64,000 nt of DNA, taken from Oceanobacillus limi. GTDB taxonomy: Bacteria > Bacillota > Bacilli > Bacillales > Amphibacillaceae. The stretch lies in contig NZ_FOHE01000001.1 of NCBI RefSeq assembly GCF_900111445.1, positions 62,001 through 126,000 of the forward strand, given 5' to 3'. This document shows, piece after piece, positions 52,561 to 61,635 of the stretch. The notes beneath the pieces are model-generated. The model did not search any database. It had not been told where the DNA came from and saw only the letters and a program-made list of their open reading frames with translations. Positions within the stretch are counted from its first letter, which is position 1; every line of letters starts with the position of its first letter. Both the position numbers and the translations under genes were made by a program.

Positions 52561-52654
52561 AGTTAAGACTATACGTTAGATCTGAAGGTGAAATTTTAAA
52601 TTTCAAAACTAACGTGGGAGATATATTCATTTACTTTAAAAAGGAGGGAGTTCA

Positions 52655-52765
52655 TTGGAAATTATAGCCTTTTCTGTTGCAGCTGGCGCATTAAGTATCG
52701 CATGTTTTGCTTTTTCCAAAATAGAAAAATTGGAAAAGAGAATTAGACTGCTAGAGGATAAATAA
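52655..52765 (+). CDS. Small membrane protein with charged tail (36 aa)
   Basis: TTG start six bases after AAGGAGGGAG, a strong binding site. MEIIAFSVAAGALSIACFAF is one membrane helix and SKIEKLEKRIRLLEDK a charged coiled-coil tail. Same architecture as the 47-residue peptide at 26369. Unknown function; too short for ordinary gene calling. Confidence 0.65.
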   Translation: MEIIAFSVAAGALSIACFAFSKIEKLEKRIRLLEDK

Positions 52766-52880
52766 TAGAGGTTTAGGTACACGACTAAAGCCTTTTAGGT
52801 AAGTGAAATTATCGCTCTGTAGGGATGATAAGGATGAGCATTAGATTTATAATCTACAGTTTAGGACGAGGAGGAATAAA

Positions 52881-53534
52881 ATGATAAAAAGAAAAGAAGC
52901 AATAATTAGTTCCGTTATCCTTTTAGTTATATGCATGTTTTTATTCTTCCCGTTTCCTAATAATGTTATGTTAGAAGGGTATTCTACCTTCATGTCATTC
53001 CCCATTCACAATAAGGTAGGGTTTAATATACTCGGAATTATTGGTTCTGTTTTGTTTGTTATCGCCATGATCTTACTTGCCAAGGGCTTAAAGAAACATC
53101 ACTTTCGAACAATCGTGATTGTTGCCATTGTATATACCATTTTGCCTAGTTATTTAATTACGGTTTACCAAGAAACGCTAGCAAGTGGAATTCATGCCAT
53201 CTCATACGATGGTAATGGAAGTTGCAGTTTTGATTATGTGAGCAAAGATTTAATGAATGGAAGATGTCATCTCGTTTTACATAATCGTGGCAATGAAGCA
53301 GCGACAGTTGAATTAGAGTTTATAGATTCCGTTTATCTAGAAGGTCAAGAACGAAGGGAATCGCTTATGAATTTAGCTGGTCCATATCGTATTACCATAA
53401 AAGCCAATCACAAAAAAGCTATTTATTTGCAGGAAATACTTGATTTAACGGATGTTCTCAACCATATTCAGGGAGGATCTTCAGATAATGTTCATATTAA
53501 GTTACTAGATAAGGAGAATGATCGCATTTTATAA
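52881..53534 (+). CDS. Membrane protein with extracytoplasmic beta domain
   Basis: 217 residues. Three hydrophobic segments (about 10-28, 45-65, 75-95) then an extracellular domain with CSFDYVSKDLMNGRCHLVLH (two Cys), SVYLEGQERRESLMNL and YLQEILDLTDVLNHIQGG. Recalls Bacillaceae membrane proteins of unknown function. ACGAGGAGG precedes the ATG. Confidence 0.7.
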   Translation: MIKRKEAIISSVILLVICMFLFFPFPNNVMLEGYSTFMSFPIHNKVGFNILGIIGSVLFVIAMILLAKGLKKHHFRTIVIVAIVYTILPSYLITVYQETLASGIHAISYDGNGSCSFDYVSKDLMNGRCHLVLHNRGNEAATVELEFIDSVYLEGQERRESLMNLAGPYRITIKANHKKAIYLQEILDLTDVLNHIQGGSSDNVHIKLLDKENDRIL

Positions 53535-53551
53535 GTTTGCTTGATTGAGGA

Positions 53552-53612
53552 GGGACAGAGGGACAGGTTTGCCGTCCCAATATCTGGGACTATAAACCTG
53601 TCCCCATGTTCC
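53552..53612. repeat. REP-like palindrome
   Basis: GGGACAGAGGGACAGGTTTG-CCGTCCC, loop AATATCT, GGGACTATAAACCTGTCCCC-ATGTTCC. Diverged full copy, 17 bp past a stop codon and 20 bp before the next start. Confidence 0.8.
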
Positions 53613-53631
53613 GCGAGAGGAGGAAGTTAAT

Positions 53632-54063
53632 TTGGTGCTTCAACGAGTAAGTTTGATTACGATTGGTTGTTTTGATTTACCACTTCTTCGTAAGTTCTAT
53701 AACGACTTAGGGTGGGAAGAAACTGACCATGGCTATGTCGATTATGCAGTTTTTAAAACAGCTGGCGTATTATTATCGCTCTATCCTGTTGAAAAATTAG
53801 CAACCGATTCCGGATTAGAAGTTCAACATTCAAAAAATGTTTTTAAGGGAGTTACGTTTGCGATTAATGTGGATAAACCCGAGCAAGTTGATTTGACCAT
53901 TGAGCAGGTTAAAAACGTTGGTGGAACTATTTTAAGTGAACCAAGTGATGCATTTTGGGGAGGACGTACAGCTTCTTTTGCTGATCCCGAGAATAATTTG
54001 TGGGAAGTAGCTTATAATCCAGATTCGACATTTGATGAAAGAGGCGCCATGCTAACCATATAG
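53632..54063 (+). CDS. VOC family protein
   Basis: 143 residues from TTG 53632 with AGGAGGAAG upstream. LQRVSLITIGCFDLPLLRKF, then the second half ASFADPENNLWEVAYNPDST. The His of the first strand is replaced (SLITIG), so it may be a non-metal binder such as a resistance-type or binding protein. Alone. Confidence 0.8.
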   Translation: MVLQRVSLITIGCFDLPLLRKFYNDLGWEETDHGYVDYAVFKTAGVLLSLYPVEKLATDSGLEVQHSKNVFKGVTFAINVDKPEQVDLTIEQVKNVGGTILSEPSDAFWGGRTASFADPENNLWEVAYNPDSTFDERGAMLTI

Positions 54064-54252
54064 TCCCTTTGAATGTACATAACTTGAAAATATATTCACC
54101 ACTATTTTTAAAAAAGTGCCACAAAAGAAAGGAAGATTAGATGAAGAAAATCCTAAACAAATTATAAACTATAATTCGTACAATATCAGTGTGCCCACGA
54201 GCCCCTCCATTTGTACTTTTCAAGAATCAAATATATTAAGGAGGGAAAACAA

Positions 54253-55134
54253 ATGAGGAACGAAAAAGAAATGCTGGACGTAATAGTAAACTTTGCCAAG
54301 AATGATGATCGTATTCGAGCAGTTTATATGAATGGCTCACGAACCAATCCAAATGTACAAAAAGATCTATTTCAGGATTATGATATTGTTTATGTTGTGA
54401 AAGAAACAGCTTCTTTTATCGAGGATAAGACCTGGATTGATAAATTTGGAGATTTGTTAATGATGCAAGAACCTGATAAAAATGATTTTGGTAGAGAATT
54501 AGAAATTGATTTTAATCGATCGTATGGGTTTTTAATGTTATTTAAAGATGGCAATCGCATAGACCTTCATCTCCAAATCGAAGAAGTCATGCTTGAAATG
54601 TATGGAAAAGATAAACTCACACTTCCCTTAATGGACAAGGATGATCTTTTGCCAGCAATACCGTGTCCTACCGATATTGATTACCATGTAAAAAAACCTT
54701 CCAAAGGGGAGTATGATAGTTACACAAACAATTTCTGGTGGTGTTTACAAAACGTTGCAAAAGGCATTTGGCGTGATGAACTTCCCTATGCCAAGCTTAT
54801 GTTTGAATACACGACACGCGATTCATTGGATAAAATGGTAACTTGGTGGATTGGAATACAACACGATTTCCAAGTTTCTACGGGAAAGTTGGGAAAATAT
54901 TTTAAGGATTATCTACCTGAGTCCTATTGGATGATGTACAAAGATACCTATTCTAATTCGGATTATACAAATATGTGGGAATCCATTTTTGTGACTTGTG
55001 AATTGTTTCGGATCCTATCTCAAGATGTTGCAGCGCATTTTCATTTCACCTATCCGATTGAGGATGATAAAAACATGACACAATTCCTTAAAGATGTTCG
55101 TCGTTTACCTTCAAATGCAAAGGAAATATATTAG
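54253..55134 (+). CDS. aadK: Aminoglycoside 6-adenylyltransferase (AadK-like)
   Basis: 293 residues from ATG 54253 (AAGGAGGGAAAAC upstream; a longer frame at 54211 has none). Nucleotidyltransferase motif MNGSRTNPNVQKDLFQDYDI with GSR and two acidic ligands, then IDFNRSYGFLMLFKDGNRID. The enzyme would adenylylate streptomycin; family members are often chromosomal in Bacillus. Whether it confers resistance here is unknown. Confidence 0.88.
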   Translation: MRNEKEMLDVIVNFAKNDDRIRAVYMNGSRTNPNVQKDLFQDYDIVYVVKETASFIEDKTWIDKFGDLLMMQEPDKNDFGRELEIDFNRSYGFLMLFKDGNRIDLHLQIEEVMLEMYGKDKLTLPLMDKDDLLPAIPCPTDIDYHVKKPSKGEYDSYTNNFWWCLQNVAKGIWRDELPYAKLMFEYTTRDSLDKMVTWWIGIQHDFQVSTGKLGKYFKDYLPESYWMMYKDTYSNSDYTNMWESIFVTCELFRILSQDVAAHFHFTYPIEDDKNMTQFLKDVRRLPSNAKEIY

Positions 55135-55145
55135 ATAATAGGATT

Positions 55146-55172
55146 TGCACCTTGCCAAAATAGCAGGGTGCA
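55146..55172 (+). terminator. Terminator of the adenylyltransferase gene
   Basis: TGCACCTTGC at 55146-55155 pairs with GCAGGGTGCA at 55163-55172 (one G-T pair); T-run weak. Confidence 0.6.
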
Positions 55173-55197
55173 TGTTCCATTCTTAAATGGGAGTTAG

Positions 55198-55503
55198 TTG
55201 ATTCTCACATATAATTATGAGCAAAAAATTGTAAAACTGGAATCTTATAAAATTGTAGCAAAATGTATAGGGAGAGATTGTTTGTATTTACTTATTTCAA
55301 TTATTTTAGGAGCTTTATTAGGTTACGTTTTACTGATAATGGGGCCACTTGTTGGCGGTATTATTGCATTTGGAATTGTAGTAGGCTGTCTTTTTAGAGG
55401 ATTGTATTTACTAAATGAGATTCATAAAAAAATAGCAGCTATTTCACCGCACGAAGATAAAGTGCAAAGAGCATATAGGGAATATTTAGAAGAAAAAAAG
55501 TAA
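55198..55503 (+). CDS. Small membrane protein (101 aa)
   Basis: TTG start behind GGGAGT. Hydrophobic segment about 28-62 (LLISIILGALLGYVLLIMGP ...), basic/acidic coiled-coil tail (EIHKKIAAISPHEDKVQRAY). Not recognised. Confidence 0.6.
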   Translation: MILTYNYEQKIVKLESYKIVAKCIGRDCLYLLISIILGALLGYVLLIMGPLVGGIIAFGIVVGCLFRGLYLLNEIHKKIAAISPHEDKVQRAYREYLEEKK

Positions 55504-55731
55504 CTGCTTCTAGCTGTTATAGGAAGTCGTAATTTATGTTCAGGTTAATAAATTGGTAACTGATTCCAATTAACTATCGTAAACTGAAGAAATGTCAGTG
55601 GAGTTAGCTGTCAGTTGTAAGTTACATAGAACAGATAGTCAATTTTCTTAGATAGAGAGATTTATATGACTAAATGGTTTCAAAGATATTAAGAAGCTGA
55701 GGGGCAGAAGAGGATAAGGAGGATATTGAGG

Positions 55732-56307
55732 TTGAATAAAGTTAAACTAGTACGACACCAGTTAAAATACGCCAAAGAAATGTCACATTTATCTTCAGCT
55801 CCTCAGGTAAAGAATTCTTTAGGGTTAAAGGAAGAACATACATCACTGGAAGGAACATTAGGATTTATTGAATTTATACTGGAACAAGAAAAATTAGGAA
55901 AACAATATTCACGGTGCATTTTAAATGAAAACGAGCAACTTATTGGGGTTATTACGCTTAAAGATATTGATAAAGAAAATAGAACCTGTCACATAGGTAC
56001 CTGGATCGGTCATCCATATTGGGGGAAGGGGTACAATCAATTAGCAAAGGCAGAAATTCTATATATTGCATTTAATGAATTACGTTTAGACTATGTATTT
56101 GCCGGGGCGAAAGTGGATAATATTCGCTCTCAAAAAGCACAAGAAAAGTTACCCTATATTACATTAGGTGTAGAGAAAGATTTTCCAGAAGAACATAAGC
56201 AGTTAGAGTCTCAAGTAAATTCAACGTGTTTTTTAAATGTCGTTGAGAAAGAAAAGTTTTTAACTTGGTATAAGATCTCTGATATGTACTTGAACTCACA
56301 CGAATAG
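55732..56307 (+). CDS. GNAT family N-acetyltransferase (RimJ/RimL-like)
   Basis: About 191 residues from TTG 55732, nine bases after AAGGAGG. CHIGTWIGHPYWGKGYNQLA is the acetyl-CoA binding loop (GKGYNQ) and LDYVFAGAKVDNIRSQKAQE the RimJ/L-type motif. It acetylates protein N-termini or an antibiotic; the substrate is unknown. Confidence 0.85.
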   Translation: MNKVKLVRHQLKYAKEMSHLSSAPQVKNSLGLKEEHTSLEGTLGFIEFILEQEKLGKQYSRCILNENEQLIGVITLKDIDKENRTCHIGTWIGHPYWGKGYNQLAKAEILYIAFNELRLDYVFAGAKVDNIRSQKAQEKLPYITLGVEKDFPEEHKQLESQVNSTCFLNVVEKEKFLTWYKISDMYLNSHE

Positions 56308-56344
56308 ATTCAAATTACTCTCAAGTCGAGACTGTCTAGCATTC

Positions 56345-56422
56345 GGGACAGAGGGACAGGTTTCCTGTCCCGGTATCAGGGACAACGAACCTGTCCCCCT
56401 GTCCCGCATGTCCCCCTGTCCC
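56345..56422. repeat. REP-like palindrome with extra arm
   Basis: GGGACAGAGGGACAGGTTTC-CTGTCCC, loop GGTATCA, GGGACAACGAACCTGTCCCC-CTGTCCC, then a duplicated GCATGTCCCCCTGTCCC. 27 bp before the next gene. Confidence 0.85.
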
Positions 56423-56448
56423 GCAAAAAGGTAGGAGAGGATGTTTTT

Positions 56449-56940
56449 ATGAAAAGAGTTTTATTATTAAGTTTTATTAGTACGTTATTTGTAGTTGTAG
56501 GATGTACATCACATGAAACAGAATTAAACTTACCTGAAGATATCCCGGAGTTTGTACAGAAAAGTCATTTTGAAGAAATTGATTGGGAAAATACAGCTGA
56601 AAAATTTGGTGATAGAAATATTATAGGAAATGAGAATAAATCAGGTGTTATTGGCACTGAAATGCCTAGCGTTCGCCAAATACAAAAGTGGATGTGGCAT
56701 CTTTGGGGAATTGAAGAACCTGGGACTATTGATTTGACGGTTGTTGGATATCATAGAGAAACGGAAACCGTACACAAAATTCTTACAAGTGGATGGACAA
56801 ATTCCCTTTATGGTCCGAATAACGGAGCAGATGCACATATGCCATCAAGTGTTGAACTCACAGAAACAGGGGAATGGGCTATATTTCTTTATACAAACGA
56901 TACTCTATTTGACACATTAATTTTTGACATAGATGAATAG
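56449..56940 (+). CDS. Putative lipoprotein, DUF4871-like
   Basis: 163 residues. MKRVLLLSFISTLFVVVGC signal and lipobox. Mature domain with QIQKWMWHLWGIEEPGTIDL, NSLYGPNNGADAHMPSSVEL and GEWAIFLYTNDTLFD, similar in arrangement to DUF4871/YbxF-type lipoproteins. Extracellular, membrane anchored. Function unknown. Confidence 0.72.
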   Translation: MKRVLLLSFISTLFVVVGCTSHETELNLPEDIPEFVQKSHFEEIDWENTAEKFGDRNIIGNENKSGVIGTEMPSVRQIQKWMWHLWGIEEPGTIDLTVVGYHRETETVHKILTSGWTNSLYGPNNGADAHMPSSVELTETGEWAIFLYTNDTLFDTLIFDIDE

Positions 56941-57121
56941 GTTTTGTTCAACTAGGGGGAGGGCATTGAAGTAGCCATAAAATAAAATATATTAGCTAAG
57001 ACTCAGTTCCTATTGAACTTTTTTTTTGCAAACAAAAATATCCGGAACGCAGTACTCCTTCATATACAACCCCGTTACTCTACATAATCATCTTTTATCA
57101 TAACCAGTAATATGTTTTTGC

Positions 57122-57137
57122 AATATTATGTTATTAT
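57122..57137 (+). promoter_or_regulatory. Extended -10 type promoter motif
   Basis: AATATTATGTTATTAT, 64 bp before the lipoprotein gene at 57201; see 19749. Confidence 0.45.
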
Positions 57138-57200
57138 TGATTAACATAATGAATTATCTGAGTTAATTTCACATAGAAAAACAAAGGTAGGCAAACAAAA

Positions 57201-57797
57201 ATGAGGAAATTAATTGTATGGGGAGCAGTACTGGTATGTGTGTTATCTGCTTGTGAACATAACATTTCTGATTCAAACATTATATCTACTGCTGAATTAA
57301 CAGAGAGAGAAAACACGATACTTTCAACTACTTCCGAAAAATCATTTGTATTTGATTTCCAATTAGATAGTGAATACGAGGAGATATCTGTTTGGATTGA
57401 AAAATATGAATTCGGTAAATTGGTTGATGATGAATTAAGTTATATCTCAACGACGGCTGAGCAGGATGGTTCCATTATTTTTACTACCTCACAAAATAAT
57501 AACGAAATGGGAAAAGCCTTTCATGTTGGAATTGGTAGCAATGGTGGCACAGATACAATAAATGGTATTGATCTAAATTCAAGTGGCTTAGGGGAAATGT
57601 CGAGTGTGTGGGGTAATTTTCAGGGAGAGAAGAACTTGGATAATGGAGAAGTAGTATTAGCAAATATTTGTTATTCAAGTGATGAAAATGGCATGCAGTC
57701 ACTTACTACCAATTTTTATGATGATGTTGAGGGGAATATGGATGAGTTGGAAAAATACGATGTTTCATATCTACTGAAAGCAGAGTTTATGAAATAG
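57201..57797 (+). CDS. Putative lipoprotein
   Basis: 198 residues. MRKLIVWGAVLVCVLSAC with lipobox LSAC. The mature part is acidic and beta-rich (VFDFQLDSEYEEISVWIEKYE; EQDGSIIFTTSQNN). Not recognised. AGGTAGGC precedes. Its TAG stop adjoins a REP element (stop 57795-57797, repeat from 57798). Confidence 0.7.
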   Translation: MRKLIVWGAVLVCVLSACEHNISDSNIISTAELTERENTILSTTSEKSFVFDFQLDSEYEEISVWIEKYEFGKLVDDELSYISTTAEQDGSIIFTTSQNNNEMGKAFHVGIGSNGGTDTINGIDLNSSGLGEMSSVWGNFQGEKNLDNGEVVLANICYSSDENGMQSLTTNFYDDVEGNMDELEKYDVSYLLKAEFMK

Positions 57798-57858
57798 GGG
57801 ACAGAGGGACAGGTTTCCTGTCCCAGCATCAGGGACAACGAACCTGTCCCCCTGTCCC
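57798..57858. repeat. REP-like palindrome
   Basis: Full copy; loop AGCATCA. Begins at the base after the TAG stop of the lipoprotein gene. Confidence 0.85.
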
Positions 57859-57893
57859 GTAGCAAGGCGGTTAGCGAACGATAGGGGGATTGT

Positions 57894-58256
57894 ATGAAGA
57901 AAAAAGTTTGGCTTGTTGTATTATCCATCTTCCTACTAATTATTGTATGTACTGTGCTCGTTTCTAAACAAAAGCCAGGAGATCAAGACTTTGTTAGCTG
58001 GATGGAGAATATGTATGAGATAACCTGTCTTGATTATAACTGTAGTACTTTCGAATTCACACATGCGGAAGGAAAAGAACCAATAGTCATGCAAACGGTA
58101 CATGGAACTTATTCGCCTGGTACGTTTGTCATGGAAGTAGATCGGCAGTATCGAAATCTTGAGGATTCTTCCTATTATTTAGACATAGAAGTAAACGGCT
58201 TCCTAAGCGACTTTACACTTGAAGAAGAAATCATAGATGGAATTCCAAAAAAATGA
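57894..58256 (+). CDS. Membrane-anchored small protein (120 aa)
   Basis: MKKKVWLVVLSIFLLIIVCT is an N-terminal anchor. The outside part carries MYEITCLDYNCSTFEFTHAE (two Cys) and GTYSPGTFVMEVDRQYRNLE. Not a clear lipoprotein box. Not recognised. AGGGGGATT precedes. Confidence 0.65.
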   Translation: MKKKVWLVVLSIFLLIIVCTVLVSKQKPGDQDFVSWMENMYEITCLDYNCSTFEFTHAEGKEPIVMQTVHGTYSPGTFVMEVDRQYRNLEDSSYYLDIEVNGFLSDFTLEEEIIDGIPKK

Positions 58257-58285
58257 TGCCTTATAATTAAGAAAGGTTGAATCGT

Positions 58286-58912
58286 ATGGACATTCATGAA
58301 ATAAAAGAAGAAATCCTTAACCAATTCCATGATTGCCCCAATAAAAATCGCGCTTATCTTCTTGGGATAGATGGATTAAGCGGAGCAGGAAAAACAACGT
58401 TGGTTAATCAGCTGGAATCTGAATTAAGCAATAGCTGCAATGTTGTTGTAATCCATATGGATGACCATATCGTAGAGAGAAAGGAACGATATCATACAGG
58501 GTACGAAGAATGGTATGAATATTATTTTTTACAGTGGAATATTGACTTGCTGACGGAAGAATTATTTAAAAAAGTAGAACAGAATGACACCAACTTAACC
58601 CTTCCTTTTTACGAAAAGTCTGTGGATCAAGTTGCCAATAAAACAATTTTTATTAATCCGAATAGCATTATTTTGATGGAAGGAATCTTTTTGCAAAGAA
58701 AAGAATGGAAATCCTACTTTGATTATACAATTTTTGTAGATTGTCCTAGAGAAAAAAGGTATGAAAGAGTTTTAAAACGAGATAAGTATATTGGAGATCG
58801 ACAAGCAATACAAGATAAGTATATACGTAGATATTGGCCAGGAGAGCGTTATTATCTTGAAAATGAAGATCCAGTAAACACTGCTGATAAAGTATGTACA
58901 TGTATTGAATAA
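58286..58912 (+). CDS. P-loop kinase, uridine kinase-like
   Basis: 208 residues from ATG 58286 (AAGAAAGG upstream). LGIDGLSGAGKTTLVNQLES is Walker A, IHMDDHIVERKERYHTG the substrate DD region and SIILMEGIFLQRKEWK the Walker B-like strand with lid GDRQAIQDKYIRRYWPGE. The family phosphorylates nucleosides or small alcohols. Substrate unknown; Bacillus proteins with this style exist without assigned roles. Confidence 0.83.
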   Translation: MDIHEIKEEILNQFHDCPNKNRAYLLGIDGLSGAGKTTLVNQLESELSNSCNVVVIHMDDHIVERKERYHTGYEEWYEYYFLQWNIDLLTEELFKKVEQNDTNLTLPFYEKSVDQVANKTIFINPNSIILMEGIFLQRKEWKSYFDYTIFVDCPREKRYERVLKRDKYIGDRQAIQDKYIRRYWPGERYYLENEDPVNTADKVCTCIE

Positions 58913-58960
58913 AAGCGCAATCCATTTCTGTATACAGCAAAATATTATTCCAGAAGGGCT

Positions 58961-59644
58961 GTGAAAAAGTTGGGCGGTTATCAAGCAATGCTATTTGATT
59001 TAGACGATACGTTAGTCAATAGGGATCAGGCAGTGGATAACATGTTTTTAAAGGTTTTAGAGGCGTGTTATGGGGATGTGAAACAGCCAGTTAAAAATCA
59101 TATGCTGAATCAATTCAAAGAATACGATAAAAAAAGCTTTGGCTATGACAATAAAATAAACGTGCTGGAATCATTGTTTGATGAATTTCCACCTACATAT
59201 CGATTATCACGTAACGACATTCAAGATTTTTGGAATCAACATTTTGCCAATTGCTTTTCTATCAACCAACAGACCCTACATATTGTAAATATGATTAAGG
59301 AGCATGTAAAAGTTGCTATCATAACAAATGGTTCAACGAAAAGACAAAAAGCTAAGATACGGAACACGAATTTAGATAGTTGTTTTGATACGATCCTTAT
59401 TTCCGAAGAAGTGGGAATGAAAAAACCTGACAAACGAATATTTGATTTAGCATTAGACATGCTTCATGTGCCAGCGGAATCTGCATTATTCGTTGGAGAT
59501 GACATGGAAAAAGACATCGATGGCAGTCAACAAGCAAATATGAAGGGGATATGGTTTAACCCACAGCAGCTGACCAATGATACCGAAATAAAACCCTATG
59601 CAGAGATCGATTCTCTTGATCGATTATTGCGTTATATTACCTGA
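58961..59644 (+). CDS. HAD-superfamily hydrolase
   Basis: 227 residues. Motif I MLFDLDDTLVNRDQAVD (DxD), motif II VAIITNGSTKRQKAKI, motif III KKPDKRIFDLAL, motif IV VGDDMEKDIDGSQQANMKG. A C1-cap phosphatase of the YjjG/PhoSub type. Substrate unknown (nucleotides or sugar phosphates). GTG start with GAAGGGCT close before; an in-frame TTG at 58970 is the alternative. Confidence 0.88.
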   Translation: MKKLGGYQAMLFDLDDTLVNRDQAVDNMFLKVLEACYGDVKQPVKNHMLNQFKEYDKKSFGYDNKINVLESLFDEFPPTYRLSRNDIQDFWNQHFANCFSINQQTLHIVNMIKEHVKVAIITNGSTKRQKAKIRNTNLDSCFDTILISEEVGMKKPDKRIFDLALDMLHVPAESALFVGDDMEKDIDGSQQANMKGIWFNPQQLTNDTEIKPYAEIDSLDRLLRYIT

Positions 59645-59691
59645 GAACTATTTTACAAGGTTAACATTAATTTTAGGAAGGATGTGTTTTA

Positions 59692-59907
59692 GTGATTTTT
59701 GAAACATTAACCGGACAGCTTTCGGTAGTTATTACGCTTGCATTAGGAGTATTGCTTATTGTTCTGTATCCGTTGATCCATAAGGAGAATCGTTACTTTG
59801 CTTGGATTAGCTTCGTGATGGGAATAGTCGTTATATTGCTATTATTATGGTTTACTTTTGGTAATGAAGTTATTAGAGATTTAATCTTACACCATGGACT
59901 TCAGTAA
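59692..59907 (+). CDS. Small membrane protein (71 aa)
   Basis: GTG start after AGGAAGGATGTG. Two membrane segments: TLALGVLLIVLYPLIHK near 15-30 and FVMGIVVILLLLWFTFGNEV near 42-60. Not recognised. Confidence 0.65.
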   Translation: MIFETLTGQLSVVITLALGVLLIVLYPLIHKENRYFAWISFVMGIVVILLLLWFTFGNEVIRDLILHHGLQ

Positions 59908-60044
59908 AGTTATTGATGGAAGATAACTAGACATAGAATTGTCACAACCTTCTGCTACAATTTGTGCGAATTATAGTAAAATTTACATAGAGAATATACA
60001 TGATGACACGTGACCTCATTCATAACGCTTTGAGGAGAGATAGA

Positions 60045-61097
60045 ATGGTACTTAGGCGAGAATATTTGCGACATGGTTGGCTTTTATTTCTATTTGCAGT
60101 AGTTGGTTCGAATGTCATGCTGTACCACACAGCATTTGGAGCTCAAATCATTCCAGCGGATGCCAGTCCATTGGTGATTGGGTCGTTTATTGATTTAGCA
60201 ATAGTAGCTCCTATCCTTTACATAACATGGTCTCGAAAGTGGAATTGGAAATATATTGTGATAACAATGGCTGCCGGACTTATACTGGTGCGTTTTCTAA
60301 TTCCAATGCAGTATCTTGAACCGTTTGCTCCAATTACTTGGGTTGGATTTGCAGTTGAAGGGGCAATTCTCTTCGTGGAATTGCTACTTATTGTTACATT
60401 CGTTAAATACCTTCCTAGTGTTATTCAAACGGTGAAGCATCGTCAACTCCCGGTAATACATTCGTTTCATCATGCTGTAGCCGAGAAAGTGAAGAACCAT
60501 CCGGTCATACGAGTCGTTTGCTCGGAGATGTTGGTGTTTTATTTTGCCCTTGCCAGTTGGAAAAAACAGCCCGTATGGAATGACGCTTCGTTTACATTAC
60601 ACCGCAAATCTAGTTATATAGCTTTGATGGTGATGCTGATTCACGCGATCGTTCTCGAGACTATCGGACTTCACATCTTCATTCATGAGATTTCACCAGT
60701 TATTTCGATTATGTTGATGGTAATGAATATCTACACGGTACTTTTTTTCGTGGGTGATATCCAGGCTGTTCGCTTAAACCCTGCAGTTATTACAGATGAA
60801 AAGCTTTATATTTCATTGGGATTAATGAAGCGGATGGAAATCGATTGGCCGAATGTGGAATGCGTGATTGATGACCCGGATGCGTTAAAGAATAAACGAA
60901 CAAAAGATACGGTATCGTTTATTGCAAAAGACTTGGAAGAAGTACACCCAACGATTATTTTGCAATTAAAGCAACCTACCGAAGTAGCATTCTATATGGG
61001 ATTCAAATGGAAATGCAATCGTGTTGCTATTCGCGTGGATGAACCAGATAGGTTTAACAGATTGGTAGGGGAAATGGTAGCGAAAAATAAAAACTAG
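60045..61097 (+). CDS. Polytopic membrane protein with C-terminal cytosolic domain
   Basis: 350 residues from ATG 60045 (GAGGAGAG upstream; the frame from 60000 has none). Four hydrophobic segments in the first 150 residues (LLFLFAVVGSNVMLYHTAFG and others), a His/basic linker (FVKYLPSVIQTVKHRQLPVI), two more segments around 200-250, then a PH-like soluble part (NVECVIDDPDALKNKRTKDT). Not recognised by name; bacterial relatives are often mis-annotated as carotene monooxygenases. Confidence 0.72.
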   Translation: MVLRREYLRHGWLLFLFAVVGSNVMLYHTAFGAQIIPADASPLVIGSFIDLAIVAPILYITWSRKWNWKYIVITMAAGLILVRFLIPMQYLEPFAPITWVGFAVEGAILFVELLLIVTFVKYLPSVIQTVKHRQLPVIHSFHHAVAEKVKNHPVIRVVCSEMLVFYFALASWKKQPVWNDASFTLHRKSSYIALMVMLIHAIVLETIGLHIFIHEISPVISIMLMVMNIYTVLFFVGDIQAVRLNPAVITDEKLYISLGLMKRMEIDWPNVECVIDDPDALKNKRTKDTVSFIAKDLEEVHPTIILQLKQPTEVAFYMGFKWKCNRVAIRVDEPDRFNRLVGEMVAKNKN

Positions 61098-61110
61098 TAG
61101 CTTTGAATTC

Positions 61111-61149
61111 ATCGCATGGTAATTACACAAATTATGATGCGATTTTTTT
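61111..61149 (+). terminator. Terminator
   Basis: ATCGCAT at 61111-61117 pairs with ATGCGAT at 61137-61143; seven T follow. Confidence 0.75.
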
Positions 61150-61169
61150 ATAGATAAGGGGAGAGGCTT

Positions 61170-61580
61170 GTGGGATCTTGTGTTTTTTGTGAAATAATCA
61201 ATAAAAGGGAAGACGCCTTTATCATTTTCGAAACCGAATATGTCTGCTGCTTTTTCGATAAATATCCAATTAACAAGGGACATGTATTAGTAGTTCCTAA
61301 GAAACATGCTCCAGAATTCACCGATGTTGACCCAAAGAGCTTGAGCCAAGTTATTCTAGTTGCACAAAAAGTAGCAAAAGCACTTGAAACTCTATTAAAA
61401 ACCGATGGGATCACGATGATGCAAAATAACGGTATTTTCAAGGACGTTGATCATTACCATATGCATGTTATTCCTCGGTTTGTGAATGATGGGTTTTCTT
61501 GGGTTGAACCTGAGGTGAAGGTTTCCAGAGAGGAATTTACATTATTAAGAGATCGATTAAAAAAAGCTATGCATCTATAA
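61170..61580 (+). CDS. HIT family nucleotide hydrolase-like protein
   Basis: 136 residues from GTG 61170 behind GGGGAGAGG. CVFCEIINKREDAFIIFETE and the triad DHYHMHVIPRF (HxHxH). Together with C-x-x-C this is the Hit/Hint-type hydrolase, usual for B. subtilis Hit. Second HIT protein in the window (the other is at 20886). Confidence 0.9.
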   Translation: MGSCVFCEIINKREDAFIIFETEYVCCFFDKYPINKGHVLVVPKKHAPEFTDVDPKSLSQVILVAQKVAKALETLLKTDGITMMQNNGIFKDVDHYHMHVIPRFVNDGFSWVEPEVKVSREEFTLLRDRLKKAMHL

Positions 61581-61635
61581 ACGAGCATTACTTTTTTTGA
61601 AATATTCGAAGATGGTGAACTGGGAAGGAAGGAAT

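Noticed and set aside
53927-54124. Minus-strand ORF after the VOC gene
   Set aside because: Antisense shadow without binding site.
9430-57858. Scattered GGGACAGG repeats as CRISPR repeats
   Set aside because: Copies are tens of kilobases apart and palindromic; no spacer-repeat array exists.
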